Assembly: GCA_030268105.1 (NCBI GenBank)
Contig: BSDZ01000004.1
Location: forward strand, 496,001-560,000
Direction: 5' to 3'
Source of the DNA: Volvox africanus
Taxonomy: Eukaryota > Chlorophyta > Chlorophyceae > Chlamydomonadales > Volvocaceae
DNA length: 64,000 nt
A program made the translations under genes and the position numbers. Positions within the stretch are counted from its first letter, which is position 1. Every line of letters begins with the position of its first letter. Below are positions 51,501 through 62,036 of this stretch, in pieces. The notes beneath the pieces were generated by a model that ran no database searches, was not told the DNA's origin, and saw only the letters and a program-made list of their open reading frames with translations.

Positions 51501-54500
51501 CTGCGGCTGGTGGTGCTGGTGGTAGTGGTGGTGGTGGTGCTGCTGCTCTGGACTTGCAGGACCTGGGCGGTAGCTGTCGCCGCCACTATCGAAGTGCGCC
51601 CAGACCCCAAACCCAGACCGACCCAACGAGCCCGACGGGACACCCCGCGCCGGATCCTGCTGATTTACCTCCTGCTCCGAGTCAGGTCGCAAACTGGTGT
51701 CCGGCTGCGAATCCGCATTACGACACCGACGCGCTGAATGGCTGCCAGCAGCGCGTCGTGATAGGGCCTTGGGGCGGTCCTTCGCGTCTGTGAGCGAAGA
51801 GGGCCCTGAAGGTACATCGCCACTTCGTTCATCTTCCGTCTCATCGGTGTCCTCCTCGTCCTCTTCTGCTGCCGCAGTGGGTGCCCGCTTGCGTGGCCGT
51901 CCCTGAAGTGTATAAGGCGCACTATTCGTATAACGTTTGAGCGCGGAGGGCGACAACATACAGCTTCGCCATTCCATTCTTCCATTTGCAAGAAGGCTGG
52001 AGCGGACTGACGGTAGCCAACCTATGGTTTCCCTCGCGCTACAAGTGCCGGCTTCCCGCCCTGGGCCCTTGTGACTATAAGGGCTCCTCTGGCCTTGTCC
52101 CTTGTGTGTTTCTTCCCCGTTCAGAATACCCCTCACGAAACGAATGCAATCCGCACTGCAAATGGGTCCGCGGGCCAGCTAGCCGTGGATGCTGCCTCGC
52201 TAGGCAGGACCCATGTACACAAGACATACCAAGGCAAGGCATAAATCGGGATGATGATGATGAGCGGAAACGCGCCTCTGTTCACCTGCCACTCCTGGCT
52301 TTCCTGGCTCCCTCTTTCCCCTGTGCTCACCTGCAGCACTGGCAGGCCGTGTTTCTGCAGCCACCTGCCAAGAGTCACGCCCGAAGGCAGCACCTTGATG
52401 CTCACGTGCCACTTGGCGGTGGCTGTGCCGGCCAGGCGCTCGAACCTGCGACGGAGCGGGCCACAGCGGGGCCGGGGGCGGAATGGAGTGGGGTGGGGAG
52501 ATGGAGGGGAAGAGAGGGGTCGCGAGACCCAGGTGAGTGGGGAAGGGGCGACGGAGGGAGGCATGAGGATGAAGCGCACGCTAAACTTGTAATTTCTTGT
52601 AAGCAATGGTACTCCCTCCCGCCCTCCCCAACATTTCATCCGTACATCCCTTCCGCTGTGAGATGTACCCCCCGTGCACATACTTTCCGCGACTCATCAT
52701 CTCATTTCCGCATTCGATGCAGTCGCCGCCACTGAGATAGAGCCGGGGATGGAACAGTCCGACGGCGCCCCGGGTGATGCCATCCTTAGAATCCTTAACA
52801 CCCTTGCCGCTCCGGCCGCTGGCACTTCCTTCAGTCTTCCGCTTCCGACGTGATGCTACTTGGACTGCCACCGGCGATGGCAGCGTCCCATGGGCCGCCA
52901 ACGATGTCATGGCTGCTGACGCTCCTGCCTTGTCAGGCTGCGATCCTTTATTAGGCGAGCCCGGGCCAGCACCTACACCGCCTCCTCCACCGCCTGCGCC
53001 GCCGCCGCTGTCTACGGCAGTAACTATAGCCGCAGTGGTGAGGCTGACAGTAATACGCGCCGGTTTTTCCATGTAGGGAGCTCCTCCATCTGGGTCCTTA
53101 GATGCTGTGGCCGACGGTGCAACGGACTCGGATGGGTCAACTGGCCCGGCGGAAATAAAGTCGTCGACAGGTGCCATTGCGGCGGCGGCGCTGAGGGGTC
53201 CAGTGCGTTCTGTACCCTCCCCGCCGCCCATATCGCCGTGGTCACTACCATTACGCCCAGAGTCAAAATCCTCCTGTCCACCTCCAGGTTCTCTATCCCT
53301 GTCCTTCAGGATGGAATCACAGCCCAGCGTGGCGCTGTCGCCCCCAATAGCCAGGGAGCGAGGCACAACGACGGCGGTAAAGATGGTCGTATCCGTCCCC
53401 GCCCACGGGTCACCATAGCGTACCGACGGCTGGTGGCGACCCACATCGCTACCGCAGATGCCGTGAGGGGCGCTATTCCTTAGGCGTAGGGCGCCGGCGC
53501 CGATCCCGTCCCACTCCAGGAGCCTTGGTGCGGCCCCGCCCTCATCGGTGTCCTTAAAGGGGAATGATGGCGTCACCGCTGCCGCACCCTTGATATGGCG
53601 GCCGTGGGACCTGTGCGGCATGGACGGTACCGTTGGACCGCAGCCTTCATCTATATCCATGTCGGCCGCGTCCCCGCCGACGCCAACGTTGCCGTATTTA
53701 CACGGTGGCGGCTGCCGGACCCGGGAAGTGAAAACAAACTCCGCATTCCTTCCCGGCGGCCAGGATAACCGCGTTGGGACGGCTTGAGCCCATGTAGGTC
53801 CAGAGCAGCCCGAACCAAGGAATTGCTCATTTTGCGGGCGCATCGAATTAGACGACAGCACGGCCCGAGCGGACTGTGGTGGCGGCGGCTGCTTTGGAGG
53901 AGGGCCCTCGTCGCCACCATGGTGGTGATCGTATGTCAGCATCGCTGGAGCCGACGCTGTAGACGATATTTTAATATCGGATGATAAGAGTAGCTCTGAA
54001 GAGACGGAGTTTTGCGGTGCCATGATGACCTGATTTGGTTGTGGGTGCGGCAAAGTGACACGAGCGGATGGGTGCAGCGGCGGTGGCAGCGGTAGAGCCT
54101 CTGTCGGGAGAGAAGGTACAATGGTGGACACGTAGACTCTGTAGTCAAAGCCATCGGTGCTTTGGATGCATGGTGGGGACATTGCATCTACCGTGGGCTG
54201 TCGCTGATGTTGCGAGAGGATATCCTGCCCGTGTTGCGCATAGTTAGGTGCCGTCGTAATGTGAGGAGAGCTGCATTCGTTATCCCTGACGGAGTGACGA
54301 AGGAATAGACCATGGGTAGAAGGGAAAGACCCAGAAATGGCTTCGGCTTCGGTCGAAGCGTATGGTTGATGCGTCTGGGATGGAGCGCAGTGCGCTCCAA
54401 GCTTATCATTAAAGCCGCCGAGCTGGCAGGGCGACTCCATGAAGCTGTTTTGCATGGCGGAATGGACGTGGGTGATCACGTCTTGGGAAGCTGGAAGTCC

Positions 54501-54527
54501 GGATAAGTGGGCATGGCAGGCAAGCAT
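48522..54527 (-). CDS. RegA-like (VARL/SAND-domain) regulator, gene B
   Basis: Three coding exons, complement(52684-54527, 52331-52445, 48522-51902), give 1,779 residues. The SAND/VARL domain spans about residues 583-653 and is identical in sequence and intron position to that of gene A. It is preceded by VQVASRRKRK and followed, at the start of exon 3, by GRPRKRA and an acidic run (DEEDTDETEDE). The remainder is low complexity: Gln tracts near residues 804-824 and 1,592-1,610, His-rich blocks, Gly/Ser-rich blocks, and HEQ repeats at 1,724-1,745. This organisation is what RegA/RLS proteins show: a small DNA-binding core in a long disordered chain. Function is inferred as a nuclear regulator of differentiation or stress response. 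The start is uncertain, because the frame stays open for at least 20 codons upstream of the ATG. Outside the SAND segment and its flanking motifs I see no similarity to gene A. Confidence 0.87.
51392..51452 (-). repeat. CAG/CAA tract coding poly-Gln in gene B
   Basis: About 20 near-consecutive Gln codons (a CAA and CAG mixture, one Glu-Pro interruption) near residue 804-824 of gene B. The mixture of codons suggests it is not a recent pure-repeat expansion. A second Gln tract of mostly CAG/CAA lies at about 49,030-49,086. Confidence 0.85.
52272..52780 (-). repeat. Inverted-repeat arm B: SAND segment of RegA-like gene B
   Basis: Reverse-complement partner of 35,292-35,794, 509 bp long because of a 6-bp GCCCCC-type insertion in the intron near 52,475. 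It covers the end of exon 1, the SAND intron, exon 2 and 59 bases of the following intron. The two arms are separated by about 16.5 kb and point away from the interval containing both C-terminal exons. Confidence 0.95.
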
Positions 54528-57448
54528 GGCAGTCGACAGCCCAGCCTCCTCTGCCGCAGCAGCACGTACAGATCCAGATTGAAAAAATAATGACGATCTA
54601 CATATCTTGCATAAAGCCGCCAGAGCCTTGCGAGTACACTAAACAGGCCAGCATTTTGTGAAGCCTAGTGACAAGGTTCTTCGTTTAAGGCTCTGTCAAA
54701 TGCACTATAATTAAAGCCAATGGTTTCTAGCCAAGATTATCCGATTGCAGCATGGATGACCGTCGGCCAAAAAATGACACGGCTTGCGGACCCTAGATAA
54801 TAATTCCGAAATTGGAGTCTTCCGACTTTCTACGTTGTGTCCTTAATATGATATAAACTTGCGAAGCTAACAGCAAAGTTACATGTCAACTCTTACAAAT
54901 GTCTTGCTTCGCAGATGTCGGACTTTGCAGGTAGGGGTACAGCATAACGACAAAAGATGAGTAAAAGCAAGATGAGCGTAAAGCCATAATTAAGAGGCAT
55001 TATTTTCTAAGGACATTGTATAGAACCAGACAACCAGGCGAACTGGATAGCGCAGCTGGACGTACCTATCTCGTGGAGCGTCGTACGGCTAGCACCGTTT
55101 CCTCCCTAATGGCTGCCGCGGGAATAGGATCCAGGGAAATGGACTGTGGCAGAGGAACTTGCGAGAACTTTGCTCCTAATAAAGTTATATTTGTAATTTT
55201 ACTAGCGTTCTCAGGCAAACCTGGTACGGACTCTTCCATGGGCGGCCGGACGTATTGTCGCATCATTAAGCTTAGCAAATCTGTGTAGCTTGATATGGAG
55301 CTCGACCTTGATGATGAAAATTAGCTTACCAAAGTACATACATTAGAAATATTCATTAGCACGCGGGACGAACCGCAGGAACCCGCAACGCGACACAACG
55401 CAAGCCTCCAGGATAATCAAAATTCATCGTTATTCTGAATTAACTAAATTATTATGGTGGTTGAGGCCGAAAGGGACCGAATAACGGTATCCCTGGTAGG
55501 TCTCAAGACATAACCGCTAACAATCTACATGATGTGCAGCACTGGTTGTCTGACGAATAGCTATTGTTGCAGCCGAAGGGCAAACCACTGGCCCGTATCC
55601 GTTGCTGCTGCAAACGCAGCAAGAGCATCAACAGCGTCATCTTCAGCAGCGACATGAATATAGGCAACAATAAGAACAGTATCGGTATAACGATGAGACG
55701 CAACATCAGAACACCGCCACACTGTTGGAATGTGAGCAACACTCATATACGAAAGAATGTCAGAGCAAGTAATACGGCCCACGAGGGGCCGGGCGCTTTG
55801 CTGACTTCAACACACACAGCATAGTCCCCGATAGCTTGGTCCATCACGTAGCGCAGGTGTGGATAACCCATCCGCAGCAGGATGCCGCAGCGACTGTTTT
55901 ACCAAAGAGATAACAGTCGGCGCCAAGGAATTGCTCTGTAAGGTCTATGGCAGTGGAGCCACAGGGTACGGAGCAGTTAGCAGTCAACAGTGTGCCGTGC
56001 CGAGAGTTGCCGTCGGAGCTGTCAGCATCCATGCCTGGCTTTTCTGGCTTTATCGAAACAGAGACAAGCTGAGGCTGGGAAGGAAGGCATGGGGAGTTGC
56101 AGGGTCAAAACGACAGGCATGATGATCATCCCCTAACTTCAGCCCTTCCACCCGGTCGTCTCCGTAGCTGCCACGATAATAACTGCGCTGACGTGATGGG
56201 CATTCAGGAAAACCACCGACTCATCGGCAGGCGCCACTCCTGCGCCTCTTGTTTCCTTGGCAAAAGCTGCATCCGCATGGCCGGTATTAGCTCAGGTGGC
56301 GCCATGCGCACGACGGAGTGGTGGTCATATGCCATATGCACGACACAACAAGCATGCACCACGTTCGATACTCCACCGTGAAGGCGGAAATCATGAAGGC
56401 AGAAAACACGGTGTTGGACATGTTGCTATCAAAGGGATCAAGAATTAGGGTGATATCAAGAAGCGTCGTCGGTGTCAGCATTGATGTACACGTCAGGGAA
56501 TGGCACGCATGTTAGCAAAAACGTTTTATTGTCCTGGATGCTTGTGCTGTGCGTGTTGAGTTGCGAGTACTAAGCCGTATCGTGGCAAGCAAAGTTATTA
56601 CATGTAAGTACACACAGCTACCTGAAATTTCATCTTAATGACTATTCTTTCCGTATGCTTATGGTGGAATGGTATGTCCTGCAAGAGATAAGTCCAAATA
56701 AATACATCGCTCACTCGATTATACAAGTAGAGATTGTTAAATGTTATCATCCAGTGCGTGCTCTGATATTGTCCTTTTCCTGGATGCTATCCCAGAGACA
56801 GCCATTCTCGTGTAGAGCTGGGAAGCAGGGCCAGTGCTCTGCACAACAATTTGCTGCAACACGTTAGCCTGCAAGTTATTGCTATTTTTCCAGTTGCTAA
56901 GACGTATTTGTAAGTTTTACATTCTCGGTGTGGATGTGTGCATGCCACAGCAATTACTAGTGCTGCGAGAATTCAGTCATCACGGACTGCTCAACACGGA
57001 CGGAGAACTGAAGAGTAGAAGATGGAGCAGGACGCAGGGACCTAGATAAAGGCAAGGGCCCGGCAAATCGTAGGGCCGAAACTCCTCCAGTACTATCTCC
57101 GGCTAGGGCGCTTACTTACAACCTTCGATGGTGCTTTGCTCGTTACCCTGCTTCTCGTGATCAGGGAAAATAAATGTTATCAAATGATGTATCAGTTGGG
57201 GTTGTAGCGATCCGTTCTAGAAACAATCGCGTTATTGGAGCTGTACTCGGCAGTACATTAGCGAACCCGCGCTCGTCCCATCTGTAGTGCTAAAAGTGGG
57301 ACTATTTGAGCCAACTCCGGACCGAATTAAGTAGTCTTCTTTTAACTATCGGATACTATGTAACGAATACTTTCTCGAAATAACGTTAGGCTTCCTAATG
57401 TCCGGTAGTCTACATTTCAACAAGATATGGATGATATGTTGTTGTTTG

Positions 57449-57516
57449 TTACAACCTTCATGAGCTCGTAAGGCTCTTACGAGCCAGGAGTCTCAACAGA
57501 CCCCGAGAACTCGAGG
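57449..57516. repeat. Repeat copy 1 (direct pair with 58304-58372), contains a hairpin
   Basis: Shares the phrases GTAAGGC, CGAGCCAGGAG and CTCA followed by CCCCG with the copy at 58,304, in the same order and spacing. It contains a perfect short palindrome, GCTCGTAAG-GCT-CTTACGAGC (9-bp stem). Two similar short repeats 855 bp apart in direct orientation could be the ends of a small element, but no coding sequence lies between them. Confidence 0.4.
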
Positions 57517-58303
57517 ACAAACATTAAACGATTAAGAAAAAAAATTAAAGACCAACGTTGAAAACCAAGAAACAAAAAAATATGCATGTAAAATAACATC
57601 GGATAGCGGTGTCATTCCTGCTTCCCCTAAGTTTGTGTGTGTGTGGGATAGGGGGGCTTTGCTTCACCCGTGACCACCACCTGGCAGTCCCTACCTTCCC
57701 TTCAGTATTTTGACATTCTAGATGGAGATGGAGCGGTGTACTTAGAAATACGAAATTTCACCAGCGCCAAATAAAAGGGCCCTCCAAGAGGTAAATGGAA
57801 CTTCGGGCGACCAATAGATTACGCGACGCCGACAAAAATATATACAGCGATTGGATCAAACACATAACAAGCCTCAAAATATACAGACGAGAATAATAAT
57901 AAATAAGTATTTCATGCTACACACCAGTATGTGGTAAGGAGGAATAAGGGGAGGAACGCTGGTCGTTCGACCCAAAGTGTTCGCACGGCCGACAAAATAG
58001 ATTTATTGGCTTGTAAGCATAATATCAAATTAAGGTACTGGGATCGTACTGTTCTCAGGAAACCGAGAATTTTCAAGACGAAAAAGGAAGGAATGGAACG
58101 AGGACATCTTCAAACGGAAAACGTGACTTCTTAGAAATTTCATGAGGGAAGGATGACGCAAATGGCAAGTAACGTGCCCCGACGGCGGTAGGGGGCCCTT
58201 TAACCGGGTTTAGCCTCTGCAAACCTCTCACCAAGGCAATTGTTGCACCTCTATGATATCCGCCGGCAGCAGAGACCCCATCGGATGATGATTGTGATGA
58301 TGG

Positions 58304-58372
58304 TTACAAACTCTTAAAAAGAGCTTGTAAGGCCCGGGCGAGCCAGGAGGCTCATAGGGCCCCGCGAACGAG
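58304..58372. repeat. Repeat copy 2 (direct pair with 57449-57516)
   Basis: Similar to the 57,449 copy over about 68 bases with perhaps a quarter of positions changed (GAGCTTGTAAGGCCC, GCGAGCCAGGAGGCTC). The hairpin seen in copy 1 is imperfect here. Confidence 0.4.
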
Positions 58373-60708
58373 CAATACAGAAAATAAATAGGTACTTGGT
58401 CATCTCGTACTACTTGGCAATCAACCCCAGGATAGCACAATATGCAAGACGGGAAATCGAGTGCTTTCGAGTCACCGGGCTGGAAATGTAGGACGCGCAG
58501 TATCTGACACGTTACCTTGGTCGGAGCTGCCGTGGGCTGCTAATCTATCGATGATACTTGCTCTGTAGCATGCGTTTATAGTATGAAAGGTATAAATGAT
58601 AAGTTATATTTCTGTTGGTATTGACTGGGTCCTAACGGGCCCGCACTGCAAGGCTTACTTCGCTACGTCTTAATAAAGCTATATTCTGTCTTAAGTTGTC
58701 GATGTACGATCAGAGCTAAACGCAAGCTTAAGTTTGGTCAAAGAGTTGCACCAGATCATTTTGACAACATCGATCATACATATGATAGACTGGACTGTGT
58801 GGAACGAAGCATAAAAACTTAACACGTGGCTGGACACGTGACTTCACGTTCGGCAGAGTTCATACCGGTTTCCGTCATGTACGGGCTCTGGTAACGTCCG
58901 TATACCCGGATAGCGCGTTACGATTGAGGCATCATTCGTCCTTACGACGTTTGCATATGTGTTACTAAGACATAATACGCTGGCTCTCCTGGTGTGTCTG
59001 TTGATCCGCGTACACAAGGTACTAAAAATACGTCCCTGATGCGAATCCGGATGAAATGTTGCTGGGGAGGGCTGAAGCCACGCGCACAATTGAAGTCGGG
59101 GCTCCTGGTTTGGCTTCTTATTTCCTGGTTATGCTTTTCCTTACTTTTAGCCTGATAAGATAACACCAGTTATAACATTATGTTCTTATGTTCTTATCAT
59201 CAACGAACTCGGATGGAGTTGGCTAAAAGACCTGCGTTGGTTATGTCCATGGACCTGGCACTTTGCTCAATTTGCAATTTTCACACGTCAGGCGTTGTGA
59301 ACCCTTTCCGAGAGCCAGCCAAGCAGCTGGGATCAGGCACCAGATCTGCATCTGTTATTGTCCAGTGAAGTTGTAGAATGGATTTACTCCACCATTTTTT
59401 TGGCGTATGGTACGGCCCATGCTAACTGGGGGCTTATTCCAGGCGGCTTATTATTTGAGGATTTAAACAGGAAGGGAGGGTAGGTAATTTGTTTTCTAAG
59501 CATTTCGTGAGGAGGTGTTCGGTAACTCCCAAACTGGCCGACTGACCGATCATGCCGTACGGCTCGGGAGAATCTATAGAATATGTCATACTTCCCTTAA
59601 TCTTTGTCAAATCGAGCCAGGAATAAGCCTAAAAGCTGTTTCTCTTCGTTTGGATTGAATGCTGTCAGATATCGCCCATGAAACCCAACACAAACCCTTC
59701 TGCCTATATCTTCATCCTCCCGGCCCCCACCACCTCCGCCACCCCTGCTATTGCCGTCCCCGCCTCCCCTACAATAAGCCACTGACGCCCTCACCAACCT
59801 CACTGCCTCCGCCTCCGCCGCCCCTGCCACCGCACCGACCTCACCACCTACGCTATAACCACCGCCGCTACCCCCACCATCGCCACTCTCACTGCCGCCG
59901 CCACAACCACCAAATTTACAACCACCACACACATTATGTCTGGCCGGCTCTGGGCTTCCGCCCGCATTCCTTCGCCTCAGTTGAGCACATACAGTTTCCT
60001 TCCTCCCCCCTTGGCCTGGCTGCTTAGCGAAGATTGGCCTCGCATTGGTGCGTCCCAGCTTGAGTGTGACCTCCTTTGGCTGTTACATTCCATACAGTGG
60101 GCCTTTCACTCTGATAACGGGTAGGTTGTTAGGGCCGATGCTGTTGCCGCAGCGCCCCCGGCATCGGACTACCTGGTTCGTTTGCTTGTTGGCTTGGTTT
60201 AGTGGTACTCTCATCAAGTGCATTGTGACTGTCTTGTTAATTGATATAATATTGCTCGCATGTTTGGGTATCATCAGCAGCGCACATCTTGGATGTTCTG
60301 GCCTGCCGCCATTGCGCCGTACATAGCTAGGCATGTCTGTGGTGACAATCCAGCCACATACTAGGCAGGTATTTTATTTGTGTAATTGTAGGCGCGATTA
60401 AAAGAAGAAGTCACTAAATTGAATTTATCTGTCCCAAATTCTAGACGCAGAAGAAGTTTCTGGACGATCTGCAGAAACCTTACCAGATAGACCCTCGACC
60501 CCGACCGAACGACTCGAACGACCCTTGCCGCACACGCAACTTCGCCAGGCCCGTAGTGACTAGGCCTGTTCCTAAGCACGCTTATTTCCCCTGATCCGTA
60601 TTAAATATATTAATTCAAAAACAAAGAGGTAAATATTTACAAAGAAAGTCAGGATATGTCCATTCCTTCTTGCACTTTAACTTCCCCTGGTTTTGAAAAG
60701 ATGAAAAA

Positions 60709-60709
<1 letters not shown>

Positions 60710-60761
<52 letters not shown>
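60710..60761. repeat. (AT)n dinucleotide microsatellite
   Basis: About 25 uninterrupted AT units. It creates an Ile-Tyr alternating open frame on the minus strand, which is not a gene. A looser TATATG run occurs at 61,088-61,110. Confidence 0.95.
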
Positions 60762-60764
<3 letters not shown>

Positions 60765-62036
60765 ATCTTGCGCCATCAGGGTACTGAGGCGCCGCCAGTG
60801 TAGCAAAGAAGTAAACAACGCTAGCCAGGCGGGTCTAATGCAAGTTGTCCCGAGATAATGCGGTACTCGTCATACTTTGTGCCCAATACATATATTTCTT
60901 GAATGTGCACCTTTTGGATAATAATTAGTTGCGCATTTCTTTTTACCTTTGCCTATCTTAGCAAAATCAGTACGGTGATCCACGTGTATGGCTTGGCAAT
61001 GTTCTGAAATGGCCAGCAGTCTGTTTACCTCTTATCATCGTTAGCCTTCTTTTTGTGGCGGGGAAAAGAGCAACTTGAGGGGCATATCTGTATATGTATA
61101 TGTATATGTGGTGTTACAACTGTGGGACAAGCACCGGGGGCCCTGACCGGGCTGAACCACAGTGCAGGGGGGAATACGGGGTATGTATAGGTATGTGTAG
61201 GTACTTTCATGCACTGCACAGCCGCTGTTGAGGACATAGGTTGCACAGACGTGGTCAGTCTAGCCACATGGCAGTGTCTTCCGTACAGATTGAGCAGGGT
61301 GCAGGAGTTTTTGCCACGAACCTCGGTAGGGGTGCTCCTTGATCTGGATACGGTGATGGACCCGCGTCCTGGAGACGTGAAACGGCTCCCAGCCTGCCCG
61401 TATCAAACCTGCACGACCCCTTTGCCTACGCGTAAGGCCTCTTCAATAACAATGGCTGCTGATAAGACTCGCACTTCCCCATCGGGGGTTAAAACAGGAC
61501 TGCGTTCCTGGTCGGGATCTGGATTTAGACCTGACGTTGGATCCAGGCGTGATTAACAACTTGGATCAGGATCTCGGACGAATGAGGCTTGTCTGTACAT
61601 CGCGAAGAGAGTAAATAGTACGGTGGGAGGTGCACAAAGAGACACAAACAACTGCAGCTCCATAGCTTTTGAAAGGCATTTAGGACCGCAACGCATACTC
61701 ATTTCTTATACAGCGACACAAAGTTTCGGAGCGAGGCATCCCTCACTGGACTCACATTACCTTGGATGAAGTGGTTACTGCTCCGTTTACACTATTGGGC
61801 CCAAACCAGATATGCATACTTGCGTCCAGATTGGATGGTTTCTTATTAACTAAAATCCTACGCGACCCAAACCCCACGTGAAAGCACACTGCTGCTCGAT
61901 TTCCTGGGCTATCTAAGTAACGTAGAGATGTCCGTACCGCACATAAAAAAAATTCGACAAACAATATCTAATCGAAATTTATCTACGCAAGAAAACACAT
62001 TTCACTTGCCATCGCAATAGGTTCGCTGTTTCGTTC

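Larger units (their letters stand above)
54528..62036. other. Intergenic region with no recognised gene
   Basis: It holds the 5' region of RegA-like gene B on the left and the 3' UTR of the protease gene on the right (a TTACA at 61114-61118, TGTAA on the minus strand, is a candidate poly(A) signal). Some minus-strand open frames (55066-55278, 55561-55782 and 55844-56032) look protein-like but match no family I know and lack consistent splice partners. A pair of similar ~68-bp repeats lies at 57,449 and 58,304. A C/CAC-rich low-complexity run lies at 59,690-59,935, and an (AT)n tract at 60,710. Confidence 0.4.

Noticed and set aside
51903..52136. N-terminal extension of the gene B C-terminal exon up to 52,136 as an independent start
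   Set aside because: The exon has a good acceptor at 51,903-51,904 and joins in phase with the SAND exon; the upstream open stretch is intron.
59597..60027. Gly-rich (minus) or Pro/His-rich (plus) protein
   Set aside because: A simple CCACC/CCGCC low-complexity run without splice-consistent neighbours or a recognisable domain.
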